From Wuchereria bancrofti (lineage: Eukaryota > Nematoda > Chromadorea > Rhabditida > Onchocercidae): a DNA stretch of 64,000 nt. A program made the position numbers and the translations under genes. Where the stretch lies: assembly GCA_005281725.1 (NCBI GenBank), contig SSBO01000017.1, forward strand, positions 62,001-126,000, read 5' to 3'. The notes under the pieces are model-generated. The model was not told where the DNA came from, ran no database searches, and saw only the letters and a list, made by a program, of their open reading frames with translations. This document shows positions 11,944 to 23,386 of this stretch, piece after piece. How positions within the stretch are numbered: the first letter of the stretch is position 1; every line of letters begins with the position of its first letter.

Positions 11944-12900
11944 CCTAGTATTTCTTAAAATACTGAAAACCTGTTCATGTAAAATTTTATTCATATGTGT
12001 GAAAAGTTAACACAAACATTGACGAGTTTTTTAAATTTCATAAATTGTATGGTATTTTTTAAATTCATAAATCATAAATGGTGTTATTTTAAGTCTAAGT
12101 TTAAGTGAAAAGATTTAGGCATTGTAGAATTCTTTAATGTTCTAATTCAGAGAACGAAACTTACCCAAGGTGTATAGCTGAAAATAATTTAGAATTTGGA
12201 AAAATATCAAAAAAAAAAAACAATAATGAATTCAGAAGGTACTAAAATCATGGTTAAACGAATAATTTTCAGTGAGAGTAGATGGAATGAGCTCGGTAAT
12301 TCACAAATTTATAATGTTTGTATGTAGTATTTTAAAGATTAGAAGTCCATTTGGAAAGTCTTTGGGATATTAGTGGGATGCAGAAATTGATCACTCTTAA
12401 AATCTTATAAGAACAAGGAAAAGTCTGAAAAATGAGATTAAAAACACCGAAGCAATAACAAAACGAAGAAATAAGGAAGTTGGTAATATATCTCGAAGCA
12501 TGTGCTATAACCATAGCAACCGATGGACGCTTCAGGAATAGAACTTTTGAAAAAACATTTCGGTGAACTTCCTTGAATTATTTTTGAAGTTTTTAATAAT
12601 TGCTAAAAGACGTAGAACTTAAAAAAGTTAACGAATCCATAATATCAAAGTTTTTAAAACCCTCATGTTTCTGAAATGGATAAATAGCTAATAGAAAAAT
12701 TTAAGCGCGTATTTATATTGAAAGTTTTGGTGGTCCAAGGTATTATATACAAATTTTATTCTCAGTTAAACGCTTAAACAAAATTTGTAGCCGAATATCA
12801 ATATATGAAATGATAAATTAAGAGATGAGCCAAGATTATCACTTCATTTGACATACAAGCAATATTAATAAATGATTCCAAGTACATCATTTGCCGTATA
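11944..12900. other. Intergenic, no exon recognised
   Basis: AT-rich sequence between two minus-strand genes. It should contain the promoter of the CCDC34-like gene and the 3' end of the downstream-numbered membrane protein gene. The open frame 12332-12514 (-) has no splice support. Confidence 0.4.
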
Positions 12901-14074
12901 TCAGAATAACTTCACAGGACTGATATGAGGGAGATATCGACGTTTACCAAAATAAGTTGATGGTCCACTGACCTAAAATGACACATTTATCGAAATAAAA
13001 GGGGTAGTGAGTGATAACACTTTTAGATATCCAATTAATATAATCATAGGATTTGCGTCATTCTTTTGGTTTTAGAACTGGAATTTTTTTGCTTAGTACT
13101 TACATGTGAAACGCTTTTCACATTAAAGATTTGTCTTAACCTGTGAAGCCTTCAGAATCCAGAAGAATATAAGTAATTTCAAAACGAGTTGTAATAACTC
13201 GTGGAAATAATGGAAGTACATTCATGCTATAACAGTATAAAATCTAAAAACGACATATTACTTGTGATCCATTAACACTGTCTTCCGTAAAACTTCCACT
13301 AAATTCATAGCCACGTTCATTGTTTTTACGATTGTAAATGTAATAAACGACAAGCATGGAAACTGCTGTGAATATTGTCGCAAAAACGAATATTATCAAA
13401 AGTATAATCACCAAGTCATAACTTCCACTCCTACAATGACGTTTTTATCTCGATAGTTCAAAATTTTATAAACAATTTAAAAAGAAATTACCGAGAACAT
13501 TTATGGAGCTTCCTGTATTTAAGACTACAGTTTAAAAAAAGAACCTTATGTATGTCCTAGGACGAGTAATAAAGCATCGAAGTATCATGTGAAACTTGTC
13601 ATTTTAAAATTATTCTGTTCATCAAACTGTACTGGCAATTATGATGGAAGTTGTTTATAATAATTGCTATGATTTCGAGAAGTTGTTTTAGGCATCAAAC
13701 TTAAATACGAACTGTTTAACTTCCTGAAGTGTGCAACAACCAATTGGACAGCATCCAATATTACACAGATATGTGATTGGATTATCGCTAGCCAGGTTTT
13801 TGTAATAACATAAGTAACCGCCATCATCTAAAATAGAATTTTTTCCATAGTTTTCATTCAGTTTTTTAAATTAACAGAAAGTCTATCGCATGAATCATTT
13901 TCTGAAATCCATTCGTCAATTTAAACTGAATTAGAACTTCATGCATTCACTCCATCAGAGAAAGCCTTAATTCAGTCTTTAAAACTAAACTTAAATTAAA
14001 ACTTACTTGTTTTTTCATGATACATTAAACCGCTCAGATTCTTTTTGATTTCACTTGGTACTCTTGACATAAAT
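12901..14074 (-). CDS. CX/VOPP1-like Cys-rich single-pass membrane protein (5' end unresolved)
   Basis: Minus-strand exons 14074-14007, 13827-13713, 13430-13262 and 12972-12901 join in phase and end at a TGA. A short ectodomain carries CYYKN, then YLCNIGCCPIGCC, i.e. the C..Y-C..CC...CC spacing just before the membrane seen in VOPP1/WBP1, Shisa-like and nematode CX-module proteins. One membrane segment follows (about 27 residues from VIILLIIFVFATIFTAV), then a cytosolic tail of about 50 residues (RKNNERGYEF ... HISPVKLF). The first usable Met is at 14070 within exon 14074-14007; that exon starts with a split codon, so one or more upstream exons, probably with the signal peptide, should lie between 14075 and about 14600 but could not be fixed. 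VOPP1/WBP1 relatives act in endosome-lysosome traffic; function here is unknown. Confidence 0.65.
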
Positions 14075-15174
14075 CTGAAAAAGATTTCTTAGCACACTCA
14101 ATGCATCTTTTCTCGATCCGAAAGCACTTTCTTACGTCTTTAATCTTATCCAAGAAGAATAAAGCGGATCTCGCTAACTTTTGTAATAACATATTGCTTA
14201 ATTAGCTAACATCATGAAATTTTTAAAGAACTAGGTTAGGTGATAACCAACCTGCTTTGTCCTTGAATAAAGAACAATTTTATCAATGTGGTGACTACAA
14301 TGGACGGTTACCATGATTACCGATATCAGTAACGGTAATTGACTTTTTTGCCGACTTTCATTAAATGAAGTTTCAGCTTGGTAGATTGAGAGAACGCAAG
14401 TTAGTCTAGTTTTAACATAATAGAAACCGAAAAACTGCTAAAGTACTCAGTTGATGACTTAGCACATTTCAATTTTAATCAAAAAACTTGCGCGGTAGTA
14501 TGCGTCACATGAAGTTGCTCCTGTTCACTCGATAGTAAACTACTCCAATGAAAATTGCTCATCTGCAACAAATTAATTTCGTCCTATAAGTTTCATTATA
14601 AAACAGTCTAAAATTCATCATTTAAAGCGATCAGTGATTATTTCTACACCTAAATTAAATTAGACTCTAAAAAAGACTAGGTTTTTTTTTTGTCTTTTTG
14701 AACCATATGTTTAAGAAATTAAGCGTGGATAAAAAAGGCAGGCTGACCTTATATGGCATAGAATTCGAAATTCGAACTTCGATTCTTTCGAAATTTCAAA
14801 CTTAATTCTTCCGAATCAGATGAACGGAGATATTAGCTAGAACACCTAGAGATGGTCGTTCACGAAATTAAATAATTTGACATTCAACTTGAAGTTAAGT
14901 AAGAAAGCGCTTACCTAAAGAGTAAAGCGGAAGTGTCAAACTTTTCAGCCTAAACAAATGCGAAAGAGTATTACAGTGGAGATAAGGGCTCAGCAAATAA
15001 GCAATGTAGAGAAATGATTAGATAGGTGGTGTAGTTCGGTGCATATGCGTGTATATATGTCAAACTGTGTAATAATGACCGTGCAGGTGAGTTGACCAAG
15101 CAAGACAGCTATTAAGTCACCACTTTAAATCTGTTTGCTTTACGAGTTTGAATTATTTTTGTACTAACACTTCA
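14075..15174. other. Probable 5' exons of the CX-like gene; not resolved
   Basis: Several short exon-like pieces occur on the minus strand. One is an open stretch around 14420-14270 reading LPLLISVIMVTVHC, which looks like a signal peptide and ends in a GTTGGT donor; another is a piece at about 14560-14510 after a TTGCAG acceptor. None joins in phase with the exon starting at 14074 in a way I trust. Confidence 0.3.
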
Positions 15175-15594
15175 GAGTCCTCGGTCTATATCGCTCGGCG
15201 TTCTTCCGAAAAAGCCATTAACATCCTGTTTACCTGTTTCCTTGTCATTTGACGCCTTCATCATTTCACATCCATTCTTGTACGTCCCTTTCTCCATCTG
15301 ATCTTTAATTTTCAACAAATCTGTGATATCACTTTCATCACCGTCGTCATTCTCTATCACTCTTCATAACACACATCCTACAATTAATCATCAATAAATT
15401 GGTCACGTAACTGAATTCGAATACGACACGCACATATATTTACCATCGAATGCACAATACAATTCTGGCTTCTCGAAATTCCCAAAACAAACTTTAACTG
15501 TTCTTCCATAAAAGTGTACATAGTAGATATGGGACAGAATAATTTTGCAACTTTGAAATATGTGATATTTAGAATAAAAAAAATGAGACATCAT
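15175..15594 (-). CDS. Possible small acidic protein (two exon candidates)
   Basis: A candidate upstream exon (down to about 15445, donor GTAAAT) reads VKVCFGNFEKPELYCAFD. A candidate last exon (about 15360-15175) begins IENDDGDESDITDLL and ends FFGRTPSDIDRGL before a TGA. They can be joined in phase only with a poor GAAGAG acceptor. The same upstream stretch is open in a second frame. No family was recognised. This may be part of a gene whose other exons I missed. Confidence 0.3.
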
Positions 15595-15599
15595 TGACT

Positions 15600-16933
15600 G
15601 ACCTTATGTTACCATATGTTATTGGTTATTTGAAATATCTCCGAGAGGATGAATCGTCTGGTATCTAATATCCTTGTAGTTTTTGTCTGTAAAAAATTAT
15701 TTGGTACGAATACTGCCTGAAACGACAATCACACAGAGCTTATTTTTATTGCAAATTATCTATGACAAAGCACTCCAGAGCACTGATAATGCCAACGGAC
15801 CGAAGAATATATCGGGAAAATTAGTCCCTCATCAGTACTTCTCAAATACTCTATCTGAAACAAACACTCACTCTCTCTATCGTCCAGAATCCAAATAATC
15901 CGGTCTCGACACGAAAACAATTTGTTTCTATTACTAACTATATATGGTTCATTTCTGTGGTGTTCATGTAGGTGTACGTATTGGCAGGATGCTTACGTGT
16001 AAGACGAGGGGTTTGCGATGCAGACTATTAGCTTATATTGAACGTTTTCAAGGCAAAGAATTGAAGATACACGGTCTGGATAATTCTAAACACTGGAACT
16101 TTTCACGTTGAAAGTACTGGAAAGATAGATTACTAACAAACTTTGGTAGAAAAAAGAGAATTCGCGAAATATTTTCGCTAATAGGATAACAAAAGTTTAC
16201 GAAATAATACATGTTGGGTTATTAAAGAGGTTGGTGAAGCTAGTTTTTTAAATGGTTCATTTGAATGATAAGAGAAGTAACATCATGTATATTTTGGTTG
16301 ATATATTCGGTCATAAATAGGTTCAAGTTGCAGAAATCACGAATTTCCTAACCCTTAATTTCATGTCATTTTATTGAATATTAAATCCGTCTATCTAATT
16401 AATGCATCCACTTTTCATTGTTATCGAAGGAAATTGATCAATGGATTAAAAAAAAAAATTCTTGCAATTCTTGATGATCATATCGTTCTGCTAGGAACTG
16501 AAGATGCCACTGAATTTATTTGGGATAGGAGCCGGAAGTGTGAAATCACAACAGCTCGAGAACTCTTTCCGAGGTTTATATTGTATTTTTTAAAGTACTT
16601 TGTGTCAGTCTTTTTAAAGTACTTCATACCACTTTTCATTTTTCGTCTCGTTACGTTTCTTGAAGTTCAGAAATCGATTGGAATCCAACAGGTCAGATTT
16701 TGAAGTACCAGCAGTAAGTAGAGTGCTTGGTCTTAAAACTTATGCAATATTAATAGCCAATATTAATAGAAGTTTATAGAATTGTTAAGTCTTAGAATGT
16801 TGTGGTTTTCAGTTGATAGGAGGAAAATGAGAAAGTGTCATTGTAGTTTTATCTAGTGGTATGCGGAAACATTTATTTTAAATTCATTAATCTGTTCTGA
16901 CTCATGGGTTTAATATCAGCTCCCTTTTTTTAG
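15600..16933. other. Upstream region of the NAK kinase; one exon-like stretch
   Basis: The first exon of the kinase must lie here or further upstream. The plus-strand stretch around 16430-16575 reads KKKILAILDDHIVLLGTE and EFIWDRSRKCEIT and ends at a possible AG/GTTTAT donor. It looks protein-like, but it does not fit the kinase phase and I cannot name it. The rest shows no clear exon. Confidence 0.3.
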
Positions 16934-19900
16934 GAAATACTGGGACTTCCGATGGGAAAGATTGGCGTGGATCAGTTGTAAAACTACCTAATCACACTGT
17001 GACATTGGACAAAAGGCTTGCTGAAGGTAAAATATAAAATTCTGCTGTGGAATCTTTTGTTGGATGTTTCCAATATCTGCTTTTTAACAATTAGGTGGAT
17101 TTGCGATTGTATATTTGGCAAGTGATAAGCAGGGGCGTCAATATGCTCTTAAAAGGCAATTTATTAGTGATGATGTTCGGCAGTTGGAGGCATGTCGAAG
17201 AGAATGCCGCATCGTGGTGAGTTGTTTATGCCACCAGTTGATGAAGCTTCAGCTTTAGAAATGTACATATAACAGCTTATCTAAGTTTCAAACGCAATTG
17301 GAAGCGACTTTTTTACTATCGTAAACAAATAGTGTTTGTGTTAGTTTTTATTTATAATGGCGTGTTGCTGCGACATAATTAATAGAAAAATTTGGTTACT
17401 CAGCTCTGAGGTAATCGTAAAGCAATATTTCGAAATAAACTATGAATAATATTCACTGTTAAAATTAGCACAGTGATGACTTAAGATATTTCTTCTATGT
17501 ATTTCTGCAATCACTTTGTCAGCTGCTGTTACAGTCTTGAAACAAATGTGATTCTATATGTATAGTTAAATGGTTAAATTTTGGAATCATCTGCAAATGT
17601 ATGATAAGTACATTTAGAGTTGTTTGGCGGGACACAAAAATATTGTGTCGTATATAGATCATATGATACTGAAGAATAGTTGTGGTGTATACGAATGTTC
17701 ACTTCTTACTACTTATTATAAAAGTTTGTCTGCTTCCTTCAAAAGTATTTTCAGTTTTACTTATTATTAGATTCATTAAGCACTTTCCAAAAATTGATCG
17801 TACTGCATAATTTCTTTATAGACTTCCAATTGTTAGCTTTGAAATTAACTTTTTTTCAGGTGGCGTGTTGCAACTGATGAATGAAAGACATTTAGCGGGG
17901 CGCTGTCTCTCGGCAAATGAAATTTTGAAAATTTTTTGCGACGTATGTGAAGCAGTTGCACGTTTGCATCATTCTCAAACTCCAGTGATTCATCGTGATT
18001 TGAAGGTACATTTCTTATTATCGTTAGTTCATTTTGTGCAGAGTATGTCGGAATAGAAAGTGATAACTGAAACCTTTTTTTTTAACTGCATAATTAAAGG
18101 CTGAAAATGTTCTGATAGATGAACAGTGTCCTGCTGCACCAGTATATGTTCTGTGCGATTTCGGAAGTGCTACGACAAAGGTTATTCATATATTTTACCG
18201 TTCATCTCTTTCTCGTTCTTAAAATAACTGAGTCTTTCAATATTTTTTAGAAAAATATATCTGTGTCCTTAGAACACCTTAGAGCTTCATATAATTTAAT
18301 AAACACTCTGATTGGATTTTCAGCTGTTAATGACTTAATATATTGTTAGCATTGTAAGAATTAAATATTTATAATGAAATATAAAAAAGCTGCTTACTTT
18401 ACTTCATTTTGAAGGTCTTGTCATCGGACACTCAATCACTGCAGTTTATTGAGGAAGAGATTCATCGCTATACGACACTGGCCTATCGAGCTCCTGAAAT
18501 GGTAGATATTTACTCTGGAAAGCCTATTGGTTCGTTTTGCTCAATTAGTGTAATTATATGTGGTCAAGAATATTGCACTCCCTTGGAAAAGCTTATTATT
18601 TTGGGATTTTAGGTACAAAGACTGATATATGGGCGCTTGGTGTTATGCTATACAGGCTCTGTTATTTCAGTCTTCCGTTTGGTGAAAGCTCACTTGCAAT
18701 TCAAAATTGTTCTTATAATTTTCCAACTGAGCCCAATTATCCGGAGCAGTTACGTGCCATCATAAGTATGTTCTTTTACTTTTGTTGAAGAAATTTCAAT
18801 TTCAGTTAAATTACGGAATCCTCTATAACACATGAATCTTGAACTACTGATGAACTTTTTTAACTGTGAAAACTCTATTCGAATAATTTACATTGCATGT
18901 CCTGCTGTGGGAAAATTATAGTTTTGCGCTTATGTCGTTGATAGTAGGCCAGCAAAAAATTAAAGCAATTAATTATATGTATTTTCTTTTGAAATAAGTC
19001 AAAAAATTTGAATAGATGTAAGCAATTAATTTATTCTGTGTAGTTTTAGAAGTACTTCTTGACCCGGATCTTGTTCGTCGTCCGGATATTTATCAAGTTT
19101 CAATGCTCGCTTTTGAAGCTGTTGGACAGCGTTGCCCGATTGGTAACTTAAATGTATGGTAATTTGATGTGACGGCTATTTACCACGAATTTAATAGCAG
19201 TGAAAATGTTATTTTAATTATGACGATAGAATCACTCTTCTGAAAAGTAATAGTGATAATGCACATATTGAAAGTCTACAAAGTTCAAGTGTTGGTTAAA
19301 AGCACGTATTGTTTTTATGTTGCTATAATCTGCCGAAAATATTTTCTTTAGGTTGTTTACCAGCACTAATTTTGTTTGTATTAGAAATCTTTTTCAGAAA
19401 GTTCCAGCACTGCGTCTAATTGATGCCATCCAAAATTTGCTCCAACAGGAAGTTAGTACAACAGCAGTTGCGGGTACGTCCGCACGTACATCGACATTTA
19501 CTAATTTTGATAGCTGTGTTACACCGAAAGAAACAGCTACTTCCATCAATCCAAGATTGAGACCAAAACCATATAGCAGTGCAGTCCGCTTGAATTTGGT
19601 CGATTCCAGTTCACGTTTGCTGGATGTAAATAGTGTTCATTCCACATTTTTTATAATTCCACTGTATCAGTCAGTGTTTTTAGTTGTCACATTCTTACCA
19701 GATCATTAATACTTTTTTGCAGGTACCAATCAGTAAACAACAAAACAGTTCATCTTATCCAGAAATCGGTGTTGCACATGCAGGTATTCAAATTTTATTA
19801 ATTATAATTGTATGAATATGGTCGATTTAGATCAAGTTTCGTTGCGGAATATTTTATCAAACTAGTGCTCGCAGTCTTGTTTTCACCTCCTTTACGGTAG

Positions 19901-21780
19901 GTTTTGACTTATTCTTCTACTTGTCATTCCTGATCTCGTAATCCTTCACTTCTTTTTTATGGTGCAAAAGAGACCCATAGTAAAAAATGGACCGTGAAAT
20001 ATGGAACAATCTATTGAGTTATAAACTGAAATGACCGAGCTATTATAAAATTGTTTGCTTATTAAGGATTTTCACAAAAATCATCTTGTGGTACTGCAGA
20101 AGAGCATGGCATTGAAACTCTGAAATCGAGTGCATTCAGGTTATTTTCACACTTATATGTGTTTTACCCTTTGTTTCTGACCACTTTTTTTGTTTTCATA
20201 TCTTTGATAATGTTATTGCTCGGTGTTTAGTGATGTATTTGTAATTATATAAGGCAGTGCACATCATGATCCTAGCACAATTCAAAATACTCAGAGAGCC
20301 AGAAAGTCAGTATTCAATACTCGGTGGTGGAAACCGTACTTTTTCCACAGTAGGAAATTTTTCCGTGGATAAATCAAATGAAATGATTTGATAAGTCATA
20401 TTAGGAGTTTCCATCAGTGTGTTGATATAAATCATATCTACCGTTCAGTTACGTCACCACTAAGAGATACATTCCTTGACCAGTTATCTCCTTTACCTTT
20501 ACCGTCCGCCATGTCATTGAGAAGTATCGAACTTATATCTTTTAGACCGTACAGCGCTTCAGGCGATAGCAATACCAGAGTTGTGGCTGCAGATTTTACA
20601 GTTGAACCATTCGAGACTGTAATTGTTCCTTCTCCTGTGAATTTACCGGTAGAAGTCAGTTTAACACAATATTTTTGTGGCTTTCGGTTCTAACTGAAGT
20701 ATTTTCAGGAAGCAAAAAGAAACTAATTAACTAAATTGGCATGTTCTTTTAGAATGATGACATTTCATGGAATCCATTCTTAATTGCGCCGTTCAGCTCA
20801 CAAAGAAATGATTCAGCTGCTTCACAGAATACTGCGATGGATGATCACAGCTTTGGGCATTGTTTTGACAAATTACCGAGACATTTAAAACACTTTGCAT
20901 CAAGTAATCTCTTACTTTATGTTTGGCTTACTTACTCAATGGTTGAAGAATGTTAATGATTTTTCGTTTTCTGTTCATATTAGATCATACATTTGTATCT
21001 TCCGACCAATTGTTATGTGAACAAACTTCATGCTCTTTATTTCAATCTGTTATATTTTAAAGACAAAACGGTGGAAGATGATGCAAATTTAGAAATTGAT
21101 GAAAATGATCCATTTGCTGCAGCACCAATTCATCACTATCAAATGAGGTTCTTTTTGTTTACCACTTTTTAACTTTGTCACTGTTTTCAACTAAAGTGCT
21201 GATATTTGCGATTTTTCTATTATTGTTCTGTCTGTCCCACCAGTTGCCGTGTCGTCATTTTCAGCACGTGCAAACTTGTTATGAAATATTATTTAATATT
21301 TATGATTTGAAAGCATCTTGAAACATTTTTTTTATCGTTTTAGCTCGCGCCTCAACTTGTAGGAAAATAATCTTCAAATAATATGTAATCGACTTTCAGT
21401 TTTGAAATCTATTATTAATGGGTTGACAATTTCAGGATTGTTGAACAACTTTCCAGAAAGAAAGGTACAAGTAAGTATCTTATTTTCATATCTCTTAAAT
21501 TTGTTACATGAATGCCTTTTATTTCTCATCTTCGAAAGTTAGCATCGGTTAATGGATCCTGAACTCATACAGATTGGATTAGTACAGTCGAGCTGACATT
21601 TAAATAAAGTTCTTAAACAGATTGTCATGTGTTGAAGGTTTGTGTAGAAAATTACAGCTGATTCAAAAATTTGCAGATGCAGCACAGGAAAAAAGTCAAT
21701 TAGACGGCAGTGCAGTTCAAGATATTGTTGTTAGTCATGAAATTCTCTCATCACCTTCAAATCATAATAATAAACTTTGA
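16934..21780 (+). CDS. sel-5: NAK-family Ser/Thr kinase, AAK1/BIKE (SEL-5) type, first exon missing
   Basis: Seventeen exons join in phase: 16934-17026, 17095-17216, 17618-17723, 17860-18005, 18100-18180, 18415-18529, 18613-18765, 19044-19153, 19398-19625, 19723-19783, 20067-20139, 20258-20349, 20449-20648, 20753-20903, 21063-21147, 21436-21470, 21677-21780 (about 650 residues). The kinase domain has the NAK glycine loop LAEGGFAIVY, catalytic Lys in YALKRQF, HRDLKAENVL, LCDFGSATT and YRAPEMVDIY...TKTDIWALG, all intact. After it come ETATSINPRLRPKP, matching the AAK1 linker, and a Ser-rich tail with WNPFLIAPF and ENDPFAAAP, i.e. NPF and DPF endocytic motifs. AAK1-type kinases phosphorylate the AP2 mu subunit in clathrin endocytosis; C. 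elegans SEL-5 acts in Notch and Wnt contexts. Exon 16934 begins in mid-codon with no in-frame Met, so a start exon is missing. Confidence 0.9.
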
Positions 21781-23386
21781 ATATTCTTCTTTTATTATTT
21801 ATTTTGAGAATGACTTGCAGAATTAATAAATGTATTTTTATTCAGCAGTTATTAACATCCAACATATTTGAATTGGAAATTTCAAGTTTGAGAAGAGGAA
21901 GGCGAGAAGAAATGTTTAAGAAAGCTATTTAGGAAATTAAGTTTCAGAATAACAGGAGTTCCACTTTTCTGCTTTCTAGTAGTATTTTGCCATCGTAAAG
22001 AATAAATTAAATAAGTGCACTGGGCGGGTTTTCATCTGAATTTGCGACTGTAACTGCTGTTTCTTGTGTTTGCTTTAATTCTCGGCTACTTAGTTGCTTT
22101 TAATATTTGCAGACATACCTCGATATTTAAGGTGTTTCTTTAATTTTAATTTGAAACTGAACGAATGAAAAGAATGCCTTATAGGAAAATCCATTTCTTG
22201 AGGGGATCGTAGTCGTAACGAATAATAAAGTTTTAGACGACTGCATGGCTTACAGCAATCGATATTTTACTCGTCAAGCATTGTAGAATGATTTGCTGAT
22301 GATGATAGTACCGTTATTGCTTGGACTCCAATAGGTATTAAAAGAAACACTGGTCATAATTAATTTTTTAACGGTATCATGATGTCAATTTGGTTTCTGC
22401 AATTTTAGTCTCTATAATCAGCATACTGAGAACTTTTTAGTCTTTTTTTTGCTGTTTCATAGAAAGAGGCTATTGTAAATCTGCACAGTAACTTAAATAT
22501 TTGTATTTTGGGAAAATGTAAAGATTCTTAACAGCAAAAAGTGTCTTACAAACACGGAAGAAGGGTTGAAAAGTGAACCAAAGCAACATTATCGGCCGAA
22601 ATTAGAGGATTTGAGTTCTCCCATGTTTTTTTTTTTTTTGCGATATTTCTCAGTTAGGTTAATTAGCACCTTACACCCTAATTTGTATGCTTTTTTAGTT
22701 TGCAATTAATCAACTTTTAGTAGCAGGTTATTGTTAAATGAAGGATAACTGTTGGGCAACATTTCAAACTCTTGCAGCAGATTACTAATTTCAACATCTC
22801 TAAATTTTTCTTTTTTTACAGTTCAATCACTTCTGACTTCATGTAGTAGTGGCATTTGATTGTTTGCTTGTATGCTAAAGACTGGCAATATTCTGATACG
22901 ATCACAACATTTTTTTTTTGCTTAGATTTTTCAATTTCATACAGCTTGTTTTATACTTTAACGAATTGGGAATTTTCTGGGGATTCCGAAGTTCATGAAG
23001 TGCTATCTCATAATCATCTAAATTATAGTAGTTTTTTGACTAAGTATTATAAGATGATTACAACTTTAAATTAAGTATGAAAAATTGGATGTTAGGTACA
23101 TTTTCGGGTTGCTATCTGCTAATTAGTAATTACACTATGAGCATTGCATACAAAATAAAAAAGTTTATGTACAGTAACCCAACATTTCGTCGCAGGAAGT
23201 TTCAAAAGTTACATGTTTATTGTTGTTGAACAGTTTAGGATCTTACTATGGGTAGGGTTTTTACATATCATTAGAATTTATCTTTAGTGTCCTTTTACGC
23301 CTTTCAAGAGGAAAGGAAGGTCGGATATTTTTTTTTCTTCTTTCTTTAAATAAATGTATGTAGTAACAGAAAAAAAGCTGAAAGAA
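21781..23386. other. Convergent 3' intergenic region
   Basis: The sequence separates the stop codons of the plus-strand kinase (21780) and the minus-strand KCC gene (23387) and should hold both 3' untranslated regions. AATAAA-like signals are present after the kinase stop (for example TTAATAAATG near 21820). The open frame 22856-23074 (+) has no supporting features. Confidence 0.5.
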
